Shown here: piece after piece, positions 46,043 through 56,596 of the stretch
How the letters are laid out: every line of letters starts with the position of its first letter
Position numbering within the stretch: the stretch's first letter is position 1
Translations under genes and position numbers: made by a program
The notes under the pieces: model-generated
What the model was told of the DNA's origin: nothing
The model's input: the letters and a program-made list of their open reading frames with translations, nothing else
Database searches by the model: none
Origin: Byssochlamys sp. IMV 00236
Taxonomy: Eukaryota > Ascomycota > Eurotiomycetes > Eurotiales > Thermoascaceae
NCBI GenBank assembly: GCA_001931875.2
Contig: MSJH02000482.1
Location: forward strand, 186,001 to 250,000
Length of the DNA stretch: 64,000 bases
Reading direction: 5' to 3'

Positions 46043-47161
46043 ATGCCTCCATCATCGACTCTCTCCAAATCCACAATGGCTGCACTTGCATCCCAGCTCC
46101 TCCTCGCCGGAGGCGCACTAGCCAGTCTCCAAGCCTGCTCTCTCAACACCACCCAACTCAGCTGCCACAACACCACCGCTATCAAAGACTCATGCTGCTT
46201 CAACTCGCCCGGCGGTCTTCTCCTCCAGACTCAGTTCTGGGACACCAACCCCGCCACGGGACCCGACGATTCCTGGACCATCCATGGGCTCTGGCCGGAT
46301 AATTGCGATGGCACGTATCAGTCTAATTGCGACGAGGCGCGCGCGTATAAGAATATTACGGAGATTCTGAAAGCGGAGGGTCGGACGGAGCTGTTGGATT
46401 ATATGAACACGTACTGGAAGGATGAGGATGGTGATGATGAGAGTTTCTGGGAGCATGAGTGGGGTAAGTTGAACTTACATTTCCCTTTTATATTGTTAAA
46501 AATAGAAATTTCCAAATTATTATACTCTATGTGTATGATATGATATGATATAATTGTAATGGGTGCTAATATATATATGAAACCAAAAATACAGGCAAGC
46601 ACGGAACATGCATCAACACCATCGATCCGAGCTGCTACACAAACTACAAACCACAGGAAGAAGTAGGCGCTTACTTCAACAAAGTCGTGGATCTCTTCAA
46701 GGGTCTGAATACCTACAAGGTGGGTCTTTACTTTATTTTGCCCTTAATACTAAACAGAAAATAATAACCCTTTCGTTTTTTTAAAATAGTTCCTCTCCGA
46801 CGCCAACATCACCCCTAGCTCCTCCAAGACCTACGACCTCAGCGATCTCCAAGACGCCCTGACCAAAGCCCACGGGGCCAAGGTCACGATTAACTGTGAA
46901 GACGACGCGCTGGATGAAGTCTGGTATTTCTTTAATGTTAGAGGGAATGCTATTAATGGTCAATATGTCGTTGCTGATGCTGGTATGTTTTCCGTTCTTA
47001 TTATTGTTTTTTTCGGAACTCGTTATCTACCGGGAATGAGAGCATCNNNNNNNNNNNNNNNNNNNNTTGAACAGATAACTGACTTGATATTTATAATAGT
47101 TTCGGATTCCACTTGTCCTCAATCGGGTATCAAGTACCTTCCTAAAGATAGTGATAACTGA
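46043..47161 (+). CDS. Secreted ribonuclease T2
   Basis: Four exons (46043-46463, 46595-46719, 46790-46982, 47100-47161) give 266 residues. A second ATG at 46076 (MAALASQLLLAGGALASLQA) gives a cleaner signal peptide and may be the real start. Both active-site blocks are intact: CAS I with His81 (WTIHGLWPDNCDG) and CAS II with Glu139 and His143 (FWEHEWGKHGTC). Paired cysteines (SLNTTQLSCHNTT, DSCCF, NCDG, SNCDE, TC, SC) match the disulfide-rich fungal RNases of this family. The enzyme cuts single-stranded RNA by 2',3'-cyclic phosphate transfer, outside the cell or in the vacuole. Twenty Ns (47047-47066) fall inside intron 3, so the reading frame is not affected, but intron length is uncertain. 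Confidence 0.95.
47047..47066. other. Assembly gap (20 Ns)
   Basis: Twenty undetermined bases in the third intron of the RNase T2 gene. The fixed round number suggests a placeholder rather than a measured length. Confidence 0.98.
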
Positions 47162-47569
47162 ATCGGGTAGGTCTTAGACACCACCTGATCTGTTCTCTGT
47201 GAAGAAGGAAATGATTCTTCACTGGGGAATTGTGACGACCTCTTCCAATCAAAAAGAAAAGAAAATGAAGATCTAAGGTTAAATAAACGGGCTGAATTCC
47301 CCTCAACATAACGCGTATGTTGTGTTGTTCTGGTTTATGCGGTATCTATGATCTAGATGAAAACCAAGTTTGTGTATGGGGATGATATGTATGTACTGAT
47401 TCATAAAAGTGCCAAGAGCGTATACATTGTGGAACGATTTTGCTTCATTTGGGATTGCGCTATTGAAGACTATATTCATCAAACTCTCCTGCAGACCATA
47501 CTAGGCTGTAGTCTAGTGCACATCTGAGCGAGATTGAAGTCCTGAATCTATACTGGACACAAGAATACA
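47162..47569. other. Intergenic region
   Basis: About 400 bp between the RNase T2 stop and the oxygenase remnant. It should hold the RNase 3' UTR. Nothing else is seen. Confidence 0.45.
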
Positions 47570-48350
47570 ATGGTAGCCGAGATCCCCATTATCGCTCTCT
47601 CGCAGCCACGCGATACCCTTGTGGCTGCCATACGCACCGCCTATTTTTCGCATGGCTTCTTCCAAGTTATGGAGAGACCCTTGAACCTCCATCAGTCTCC
47701 AGGGACGTATCCTGGCGTACATGGAGGAATTATTTTCTCAGCCAGAGTCCTTCCAGAAGATCACATCAAAGACTGATCACATTCATGGCTGCTATGAAAC
47801 CTTTCAGCGATACTCTCGACGTACCGCGCAGAAAGCCAGATCTGAATGAAGGATTCTGCATCGCGCCAGAGTTCGTTGACGACCGCGAGAGATGCGTGAC
47901 CCGTGGCGTGTAGTGACCGAGGATAATGATCTGATTGGGTTCAACGAGACGGCAAAAGAATACTATCGGAAGGCAGACGAGCTACGTCGCTTCATAGCGG
48001 CCCTCATCGCAGAAGGATTGGATCTGCCAAGTATTTATTTCGAAGAGTATTTCGAAAAGCAGATGTCGCATTGCAGGCTAATCTATTACCACGGGCCAGG
48101 ATGTAAAAAGGAACGGGACGATGGATCGGTGTATGACTCCATACCGACCGGGGTCTGATCACGCTCTTGTTCCAAGATAACGTTGGAGGGCTGGGAGTAC
48201 TGGACAAGGAGACGGGCAATCTCATATCTGTGCCACCATCTGATGTAGCGGATGTGATGAACTGCGATGATCTCCTGTCGCGATTCATAAACGGGGTGTA
48301 AACGTTTACACAGCGTAGAGTTAAGGCCCCTCCGCCAGGCGTACAGCAGG
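47570..48350 (+). pseudogene. Decayed 2-oxoglutarate/Fe(II)-dependent (isopenicillin N synthase-like) oxygenase
   Basis: Pieces of one protein appear in order but in different frames. The N-terminal DIOX_N-like start (VAEIPIIALSQPRDTLVAAI then AYFSHGFFQV) is at 47570-47670. It is followed by DTLDVPRRKPDLNEGFCIAPE near 47815-47880, RDPWRVVTEDNDLIGFNETA to RLIYYHG near 47893-48095, and GLITLLFQDNVGGLGVLDKE to DDLLSRFINGV near 48150-48300. Each step needs a frameshift, no spliceable intron explains them all, and the last piece ends at a stop just after FINGV. The metal-binding HxD should fall in the broken stretch before GLITLLFQDN and I cannot find it. I infer a recently dead gene: similarity is still easy to read. 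Sequencing errors could explain some shifts but probably not all. Confidence 0.75.
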
Positions 48351-48639
48351 ACGGTATACCGTACCTCTGTGATGGTAATCCAGCAGGCTTGGTGGACGTG
48401 CTGCCACTGGGAGCCAAGTGGAAGGAATGGGTTGAAGGTCGACGAGGTGCAGCGCCAGGTGCCTATCAAGGCCTGCGTGTACTTCGAGGGCAAGTGGAAA
48501 GAGAGTACACTCCCCAGTGACGAGACACTTACTCTCAAAGTGACGGCAAACTCGATAGCCGTATGAGACCGACGTAGACCTCGACAATCATTTTGCACAG
48601 AGCATGTGTTGATCAGGGCCATCATTGGACAAGAATGTA

Positions 48640-49808
48640 TTAAAGCCCCTTCAATCGTGCCTGCCTTCTTTCCTCCTCCCTCTTAGCTTCCATGCGATCC
48701 AGGAAGTCCATCCGGCCAAGGTAGCCTTCCTTAGCCCTGCTATGGACGTTGAGCTCATCTTTGATACCAGCCTGATCCACGTAGGCGGCCCAGTCGAGTC
48801 GTGATTTCTCGACTGTGTTGAGCTTGGGCCCTTTGGAATCCGTGTTTTCGCCCGTAATATCGCCAGATGGCTGCTTATCCCAGCTTTTCTTGATGAATCC
48901 AGGAGGATTTGGATCAAATCGAGAATACTTGCGGAGAGGCCTGCGTAGCTTGACGGCGGCCTTCTTAGCCTCAGCGTCGTCAACATCTATAGTAGTCTCC
49001 GCGTTATCCTTTCCTTCGTTAGAAAGAAAGAGTTTCGCTTCAGCCGAATCCCTTGGAACAAGTTTCTCTTCTGTGATCATTTCCCCAGCGAACTTGTATG
49101 TGCGCTTTATCTTGATCATCTCCTCCGAGGGCAGTGTCGGCGCTTTCTGCTGCGCGGCTTCTGTTTCGCGATCTGGACTCTCTTTTTTCTCATCCTCCGC
49201 TGCAATACCGTCTTGCTCCTGCGCTTTTTGTGTGGGTAAAGGTGCAGCACCGGTGTAAGGCTGGTTCATCTTCTCCCACAGTGCATCAACATCGATAGTA
49301 GCACCGTCAATTTTCGCCAGTGGTCTGCGCTCCTCCTGTCTGTAAAGAAACACATTCGTTAGTATGCGACTCTTATAGCAAATAAGGTAGAACGGCGCAA
49401 AAACCTAACTTACATTTTCATCCTCATAGACCTCGTCTTCACGAAGCCTCCTTCGCCGCCCTCATCATCCTCATCGAAATCAATATCTTCCTCGTCCCCA
49501 TCAACAATAGTTCCTTTTCCTTTCTTCTTGTTCTTTTCCTTCCTTTCTGTCGCTTTCTGTATCATCGCCTCATCACCAGAATCAAGTTCCAGTTCATCGA
49601 TCTTGGTCTCTTTCCCAGCGGTGACTTTTCGCCTCTTTGCCGGCCTGCCACCAGATTCCTGCGTTTCCTCTTCAGACGATTCTTCAGATTCATTTTGACC
49701 GGCGCCATCGAGCTCGAAGTCCTCGTCTTCTTCTGAGTTGTATTCCTCGTCGTTTTCGAGATCCAAATGATTCTCCACCGGATCAGCGGCGGCTGCGGCA
49801 ACCGGCAT
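48640..49808 (-). CDS. swc5: SWR1-complex subunit Swc5 (BCNT-C/Bucentaur domain)
   Basis: Exon 1 (49414-49808) and exon 2 (48640-49339) join across a 74-nt intron (GTAAGT donor, TTTACAG acceptor) to give 364 residues. The start is the ATG at 49808 (MPVAAAAADPVENHLDLEND); the frame stays open upstream but the added residues look non-coding. Residues 10-130 are very acidic with an interrupted basic patch (GGRPAKRRKVTAGKETK). The C-terminal 80 residues are the BCNT-C domain: KLNTVEKSRLDWAAYVDQAG then KDELNVHSRAKEGYLGRMDF and LDRME. Swc5 is part of the SWR1 remodeller that exchanges H2A for H2A.Z, with the acidic part contacting histones. The family name is firm because the C-terminal motif is distinctive. 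Confidence 0.95.
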
Positions 49809-50311
49809 CGTGGCTGTAGTCAAGGGCTTCCACGGTGCTTTTGTGATATATGAGATATAGCTGCAAATTCCCAAGAGCTGCAGCTAAACAGTAGATAGTA
49901 ATGTGAGAACAGGATTAAGTGAAGCTCGAAAAAGTGTCGGACTGCGGCGCGAGCTCCGCGTAAAGTGGAAAGCGCGAATTCTGCCAAAGGCGGTGTGATA
50001 GAAGATAAGCTGCTCACATTCTAAGTATGACATTCCCAAGAAGGAACAACAACTGAATATTTGATATCGTTATTAGAATATGAAATACTAACAGTGACGC
50101 CACTCCTGATTGTGCCTAATACAGCATTGTATACCATCTACATTCATCGTGAAGCATTGTTCAATCGACTGTCCCAATAACTACCTACTCCTACACCCTA
50201 AATCCTTTCAGAAGCATCTGAACTGCTCAAAATTCTTTGTATATATATATATCCTAAATCTTCCACTCAACAAACAGATAATATGAAGTCCCACGGCTTC
50301 TGGACTTTTCC
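49809..50311. promoter_or_regulatory. Intergenic region upstream of swc5
   Basis: 500 bp that should carry the swc5 promoter and the 3' end of the membrane-protein gene. A (TA)n run lies at about 50240-50253. Confidence 0.45.
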
Positions 50312-51078
50312 TCAAGGTTCCTTGACAGTGATTGTGGCCTTCTGTAGCTCAAAATCTTCACGTCGCTTCCTGTCGACACCACGTTCAAGGAACCATCCAG
50401 CGGCAGCAGCAGCGCCCATGATCACCTCGAGACTGATCATCAACCCAAGCAGGATTAATCCAGCTCTGGTTTCCATGCAGTCGCGAGAGAAGCTGGCAGG
50501 GGCACTCAGAGATTGACCATTATCAGTGACATTCATTCCCTTTAGGGATTTCCATCTACAAGTCCAAGAGTGGATTGTCTCGTAATTGGTGAATCCGTTC
50601 GGGTATCTTGATGGAGGCATGTAGATGGCGAAAACCACGCCAGTCACGGATGTTATAAGTCCTGCGAGCGCGACGGCTGCGGAAAGGAAGGTGAGGAGCC
50701 TCGTTTTTGAATGAGGCTGGTACAAATTATTAGATTCGAGCTATATGTATGTATGATTAGGAAGGAACGTACTGAGGGCAGAATGGCTGCGATGATATAG
50801 ATCAATGCCTGGAAGGCGATCACTGCACCACAAGCCAATAGAGCGTTCGTCTGACGCAGGTCGAGGTTGAGAGGCCAAAGAACGAGCCAGTATTTCTCAA
50901 AAGAACTTGTCTCCTTATAGTGATGTAGTGGGACGGCCTCGCAACCGACAATTGCAACTGCCGCCGCAAAGATCAGAAACGCCACGCCGAGACGTATCCG
51001 ATTGACGACTTTGGCCCGGGAGAGATAGGCAGATTCTTGGTCTGAAGAGAAACCGGAAAAGGTCGACTGAGAACTCAT
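50312..51078 (-). CDS. Four-span membrane protein of unknown function
   Basis: Exon 1 (50773-51078) and exon 2 (50312-50716) join in phase 0 across a 56-nt intron (GTACGT donor, TACCAG acceptor) to give 236 residues. Four hydrophobic segments are clear: about 29-48 (GVAFLIFAAAVAIVGCEAV), 80-100 (LLACGAVIAFQALIYIIAAI), 111-131 (SAAVALAGLITSVTGVVFAI) and 187-207 (GLILLGLMISLEVIMGAAAA). The third loop has two cysteines (WTCRWKSL, SRDCMETR) that may pair. The layout resembles MARVEL- or SUR7-like fungal proteins, but I see no diagnostic motif. The N- and C-termini are short, polar and probably cytosolic. Function is unknown. Confidence 0.82.
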
Positions 51079-52336
51079 TGTGGAGATGAACGAAGATTAT
51101 ATACCAGTGATTGCAGATAATGACACGAGTAAACTTTGCTGCAGAAGATCGACTTGCGGTATAGAAAGACAAAAGGCGTAGAGCACGTTTAAGGAGCGGA
51201 GAAGTAAAGCAATAAGAGGCTAGCCAGAGCAACTCTTCGAAGACTATAGAGAGAAGAAAGATTATATTTACTTCAGCAAAAAAAAAAGAAGGCAGAGAAA
51301 AGTATCAGCTGTGGAAGGACCAGAGATACTTAATGTATATTTTCCAGCTGGTCAACTCGATTCTGCCGTGGAATTTCTATTCCTTATGCATAATTAGCCT
51401 AGATGGCACTGTCGTACCGATAGTCCCACGAAGAAAGTGAATTCTTCAGCAGATTCGGTTCCTGGGCTAATAAACTCATGTTATTGGTGATGTTCAACCT
51501 GAAGAATACCATAAACAGCCATAGTGGGGTATCTCTGCAACTCTCTGCATCCAAACCTATGTCTATTTCTGGAGCCATAAGTCTGATTCCGATTGCCAAG
51601 CGTATAGGTCTCGAGGAGAGTTAAGGATAGGCTGTAAAAGGCGTCAGGAAACCGCAGGGAAGCGCCCGGCCAGATCGTTTTCTACAGGACAAGGACGAAT
51701 CGGTCCCTATGGGTCTGTGACGTTGAACCCCTGACCGTGTTTCTTGCTGCACGCGATGTGATGGAAACTGAAGAGACGGGCGCTATTGAAAGTGATACGT
51801 TGAAAGAAAGCGCCGGGGATATCGACTCCAGCCTAGGGCTTGAGGGTCGGCGGCTCCAGATCCCAGGGGGGTCTGACAATCATGATTCATTGGCTTCGAG
51901 GATCAGCCCTAAGACAAGCTCTCTTCGCTGATATTTTCCCGATTTGTGCATGTAATGAATGCAGCATACTCTCACGATAGCAGGATCTTTGGGAGCTCGA
52001 GCTGCACTCTGTTAACCTTGTCTTCATGTATTAATACTCTAAAGTCAGCATTATTATTAGTTGCGATAAACGACAAAGAAGGATGAGGGGCAAAATGTAC
52101 CTCCTTTACTGCAATTGGCTGTTCATGACGCCTGACCGCTTTCGGCAGAAACTCTCAAAATCACATGATCCTGAGAACTTGGAATAAGACTGACCAATGA
52201 TATTGCACGAAATGACGCAGTCCAACTTGTAAAAAAATCGATTTTCTAGATCGCGGGGAATTATTCTATGGGGTATAATTCAATACATCACAACTAATTA
52301 GGTTTCTCTGAGACTATCCAGCCCCAGGGAATCATC
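51079..52336. other. Divergent intergenic region, membrane protein / dihydroorotase
   Basis: 1.26 kb between start codons. No ORF of protein-like character; the 60-66 codon frames overlap each other. An AG-rich, A-rich run at 51278-51300 lies upstream of the membrane-protein gene. Confidence 0.45.
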
Positions 52337-53528
52337 ATGCTTTTCCAAAAGCTGAGGGGAGTCAGGTTCCCCGCAACTGCGGATTTCCACGGTAGGCCAT
52401 GCCAGCAAACGGACCGCTTTGGATAGATGGCTAATGCATAGAACAGTGCATCTTCGAGATGGCGCGATGATGGAACTAGTCGTGCCAACCCTGCGCAGAG
52501 GCGGAGTAAATACCGTGATGGTTATGGTAGGTAGTTGAATCGTCGAGTACAACTATTCATTTGCCTCTTATTCCACATCTGATTTCGTATATCAGCCCAA
52601 TCTGGTCCCGCCGGTGACTACCGTCCAGCAAGCCCTGGACTATCGAAAGCGCCTGGAAGCCATTGAGCCGAAGGTGAAGTATCTCATGTCTCTCTACCTA
52701 CATGAGTCGATCACCCCGGAGACCATCGTTGAAGCCAAGCAGAGAGGCATCACGAATGTGAAGAGCTATCCTGCTGGTGTCACCACCAACTCCTCTTCCG
52801 GAGTTGTTGACTACACTTCTTTCTACCCTGTCTTCGCGGAGATGGAACGTCAGGGACTCATCTTGAACCTGCACGGAGAGCTGCCTTCCAAGGGAGACAT
52901 TACGGTCATGTCTGCGGAGGAACGCTTCCTCCCGACCCTATTCGAGCTCCACGCAAAGTTCCCCAAGCTTCGTATTATTCTGGAACATCTCACAACCGCT
53001 GCAGCCGTAGAGGCTGTGAAGAAGTGCGGCCCGACGGTCGCTGGTACGATCACCGCCCACCACCTCTCCATCATCGTTGATCACTGGGCTGGCGACCCCT
53101 TCTGCTTCTGCAAGCCTGTCGCCAAAACTCCCGCTGATCGTGACGCTCTTCTGCGAGCTGCGACATCTGGCAACCCTAAGTTCTTCTTCGGTTCGGACAG
53201 TGCTCCTCATCCGGCTATCGCGAAGCGTGGCGGAGACAAGATTGCCGCCGGAGTCTTCTCCCAGCCCTACGCTTCCCAGTTGGTAGTCGACGCTTTTGAC
53301 CAGGGCTGCCAGAATGGTGTCTTGAAGGAAGAGGATATTACCCCGGAGATCATCGAAGGCTTCCTGAGCAAGTTCGGTAGACAATTCTACGGGCTTGAGG
53401 AGGAGAAGCAAGAATTCATCACCTTTGACGAGGCCGGCGATGTCATTGAGGATATCCTGAAATCGGACGCCGTTGATGTGGTGCCGTTCCGACGGGGACA
53501 GAAGACGTGGAGCATTTCTTGGGTTTAG
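52337..53528 (+). CDS. Dihydroorotase (homodimeric, PyrC/Ura4 type)
   Basis: Three exons (52337-52391, 52447-52526, 52596-53528) give 355 residues. The two first exons are short and were placed by the conserved metal site: ADFH|VHLRDG is split by a 55-nt intron. All active-site residues are present: His18 and His20 with Arg22 in HVHLRD, carboxylated Lys101 (NVKSYPAG), His138 (NLHGEL), His176 (LEHLTT) and Asp246 (GSDSAPH). Spacing is almost the same as the E. coli enzyme (K102, H139, H177, D250). The enzyme closes carbamoyl-aspartate to dihydroorotate, the third step of pyrimidine synthesis. In fungi this activity is usually a separate protein because the DHOase part of the CPSase-ATCase fusion is inactive. 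The extreme N-terminus (MLFQKLRGVRF) is less certain. Confidence 0.95.
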
Positions 53529-53845
53529 GTGATTGCTACATAGAACTTAACTAGTCATCTCATTATTAGCGGCTGAGGACCGCGTGGATGCGGGCCCTGA
53601 AAACGTGACCCAGGCAGGTCTTCGAAAGTTGATACTGCTTCTCTTTATGAAGCTTGGATATTGTTCGTTAATTAGCTCTTTACCATTATAAAGTCATCGG
53701 TCCCACCGTCCTTAGCTCATGTAGAGGTATAGGGACATCCAGGCAGAACTCCGTAAACAAACCTTGCCGTAATCGCGGAAACAAAAAGCGCCTATGGACA
53801 CCCAAAGAATCATGACCATGGTATAAAAATTGTAGGATCGTTCCA
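53529..53845. other. Convergent intergenic region
   Basis: 317 bp between two stop codons, with no gene. Both 3' UTRs must share this space and may overlap. Confidence 0.45.
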
Positions 53846-55186
53846 CTATGAAGAATTCTTCTTCTCGTCATCCACAAGCATTCCCATAACATTCTCCACA
53901 GCTTGCGCTTCATTAGCTCTGATCTTTCTACCTGCCAGGACAATATTCCCTTCGTCCATGGCGAGTTCTCCTGCCCTCTCCAGGTGGAGTCTAATTCTGC
54001 TCTCGATGTAGGCTCGTCGTTCAGCCTTCCTGCTATCAAGTTCCATATCATCGGCCGACTTGGGCAATGTGGCTAGCCGAGGACGAAGCTGATTGAGCAT
54101 GTTACGGAGCGCTGGCAGCTGAGATAGTATGAATGTGGCGTGCGTGGTGAGATGATTGCTGGTTCCCGACTCTGCTCCACTTCCAACCTTCAGCTGCGTC
54201 GCGGCGGGGTCGGAAGTTAGGAATGAAAGGTCAGGGAGATTGGGGTCTCGAGTTGGTCGGGAATCCTGAGAGTCAGCGCTGCTGGCTGCTTGTTTCGTGG
54301 TTGTTGCTTCCGCGCTTGAAATGATGGATCGTAGTTGTGCGATGATTGCTTCATTGCGGGCAGACTCTTGCTTCAAGGCTCGTTGTAGTTTTCTGGTCTC
54401 ATGGAGCTTTTTTCTCTGGACATTTATCGACTCTGGAGTGGGCGCATTCGGTGATGATAAGTTGTTGAATGAGAGGTTCTAATATAGTAATCAGCAAATT
54501 AGCAATAGAGCCATTGTTCAAACCCCCAGAGGGGGGATCCCCAGAACCGGAGCGCGCAAGCATTTTGTCTTTGCTTCCCAAGCATGGTTACAGGCGACAA
54601 AGCCGTAGATAGCTAGACGACAGAGTATTATTAGACTCCAAACTGGTACTGCATACCTCATAATGTCGAAGTCTGATCCATCCTGCCAAATTCTCCGGCA
54701 CCGTCAAGATGTTGCGTAGAACGTAGATTTCGAATTTATCAAAGGCCTTGTCAACCGTCGCCTCTAGCAGTGTCTCCAGCTGATGGAGCCCATTCTCTAT
54801 TTCTAATCTTGCCTCAGGATACTCGACGTTTCCATCCGCATCGGTGTCAGGGATAGTGGATCCAACGTTGGTGTGCGAGAAGCCCAGGCGTTCCGGAGGG
54901 GTCGACAGAAGTCCGGACTCGAGACTGGAAATGGCTTGGTAGATGAGATTGTTGATGGAGTTGATAATATCATCTATTAGAGACTAGACACGTAATCTGA
55001 GTATCAGTAACTTAGTTCTGATATGTCAATCATCTTCAAGATCAACCGGAACACGCAGGTGTTCGCCGGGCCTAGGAGCTGCCCGGCACTATATGTTAGG
55101 GAAATATCAGAATAACATTGACATTGACCCACCAAAGGCGTGTAACTAAAGTGTTCCGTGAGCAGAGCAGTTGTCGTATCGTTCAT
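53846..55186 (-). CDS. Kinetochore protein Mis12/Mtw1
   Basis: Three exons (55133-55186, 54657-54983, 53846-54478) give 337 residues. The N-terminus TTALLTEHFSYTPLSLIDDI is the family mark and is split by the first intron after TPL. The middle exon encodes the conserved helices (INSINNLIYQAISSLESGLL, LLEATVDKAFDKFEIYVLRN, IRLRHYE). The third carries the long coiled coil (RKLQRALKQESARNEAIIAQ) and C-terminal helices. Mis12/Mtw1 is a core subunit of the MIND complex that links centromeric chromatin to the Ndc80 complex. The ATG at 55186 is preferred over an earlier in-frame start because family members begin near TTALL. The second intron, 178 nt, contains the short palindrome GGGGATCCCC, without evident meaning. 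The gene ends convergent to dihydroorotase. Confidence 0.93.
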
Positions 55187-55671
55187 ATTGACAGATTGCG
55201 CCGCAGGCAGGCATTCTCTCGCCAAATTGATTGATAGAAATTCCTGCCGCGCGGGCGGACGCGATGGTTATTGATTTCGATAAGGTACGCGATTCTGCCG
55301 GAAAGCGGTGGCCGTTTTAACTAACTGCTTAAGTACCATAGGCGGCAATAATGGCTCCCAGTTCTGACTTGATCACGGACCACTCTATAGACTAGCCACT
55401 AACCTAGTAATAAACAAATCACGGAGCCATCTTCAATCCAGCTGCTGAATTACGATTGAAAAGTATTTTACTGTTGCATAATGATTCAACTTATGGATAT
55501 TAATTTTTCTTGAAGTGAAGACATATAAAAAAGGCTCTTAATCCTGACGGCCCGGCCGGTATTAGAATACAAAAGCATGGAAACAGGGTAATATGCTAGA
55601 CAATAATGACTGGAAACGGCAGGATGACTTCATAAACTCATCCATCACTGTGTCCCAATGTAAGTTTAAAA
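55187..55671. promoter_or_regulatory. Intergenic region upstream of the Mis12 gene
   Basis: 485 bp that should hold the Mis12 promoter and the 3' UTR of the cupredoxin gene. No further gene. Confidence 0.45.
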
Positions 55672-56596
55672 TTATAATTGGAACACGGCGAAAGCAGCAA
55701 TGAAGAGACCCAAGAGGCCAGCGTTGCTGAACGCAGGCTTGGAGGCAGCGTTCACCTCGACAGGAGCACTGGATGAGCCTGCGGCGGCAGCAGCAGCGGC
55801 AGAAGAGGAAGAAGAACCACCGGTGGTAGGGGTTCCACTGCCAGACGTGCTGCCTGCAGAGCCAGTACTGCTACTAGTACTGCTACCAGTACTGCCAGTG
55901 CTGCCGCTAGTAGAGCCGGTGCTGCTACTGCTGCCACTGCTGCTGCTAGATCCATCGCTGGTGCTCTTCATGGCAAGAGCCTTGAAAGAGGAGAGAGTCT
56001 TGTTGCTTCCGCTGGCACTACAAAAGAGTCAATAACCCGCTCGCACTGGATGAAGAAGTGCAACTTACACATTGATAGCCATGACCATACCCTTCTGGCA
56101 GTGTCCCGTTTGAGAACAGTGGATCCACATAGGCTTGGTATCATTGACCATCATAGTGAAGACAGGAATTTGGGTCGCGTCCTCACTAACGGGCATGAAT
56201 CCAGACATGATACCCATCATGCCGGGCATCGACTCGGACATGGGGACGCAAGGCTCGTCAAATGACGATTGGACAACGGAGTGGTTCTGACAACATTAGT
56301 TTTAATCGCAACAATATCACTTTCATACCAGATAATGAGCATACCTTGGGATAGAATTGGAACTGGACCATTTCACCTGGGTTTACGTTCAACTGGTCCG
56401 GGGAAAAGGTCAAGGTGTTGTTCCAGCCGACCTTAACAGGGTGCACCTTGACCGTACCAGAGCCGGAGCTCATACTCGAAGCGGCCTTGCTGGAGGAACC
56501 CATCAAGCTTCCAAGTTCTGAAGACATTCCTCCCATCTCTCCCCGGACAGCGGCGGCCATGGCAAAAGCCGACAAAAACAGATTCTGGAGCTGCAT
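55672..56596 (-). CDS. Secreted GPI-anchored cupredoxin (extracellular serine-rich type)
   Basis: Three exons (56345-56596, 56069-56286, 55672-56017) give 271 residues. Upstream ORF extension is ignored because MQLQNLFLSAFAMAAAVRGE is a clean signal peptide. A mature single cupredoxin domain (about 48-160) starts with HPVKVGWNNTLTFSPDQLNV and has a complete type-1 copper site: His86 (NHSVV), then Cys141, His146 and Met151 within IHCSQTGHCQKGM. This is followed by a 90-residue Ser/Gly/Thr stalk and a C-terminal hydrophobic tail (NAGLLGLFIAAFAVFQL) typical of GPI addition. Such proteins sit at the cell surface; a role in electron transfer or copper binding is inferred. Members of this family are abundant in Aspergillus and largely uncharacterised. 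Confidence 0.93.
55785..55955 (-). repeat. Ser/Gly/Thr low-complexity coding repeat
   Basis: Degenerate trinucleotide-rich sequence encodes the serine/glycine stalk of the cupredoxin protein. Such tracts vary in length between strains. Confidence 0.7.

Noticed and set aside
54525..54545. GGGGATCCCC palindrome in a Mis12 intron as a regulatory site
   Set aside because: Single short palindrome containing a BamHI-type core, no other copy or context.
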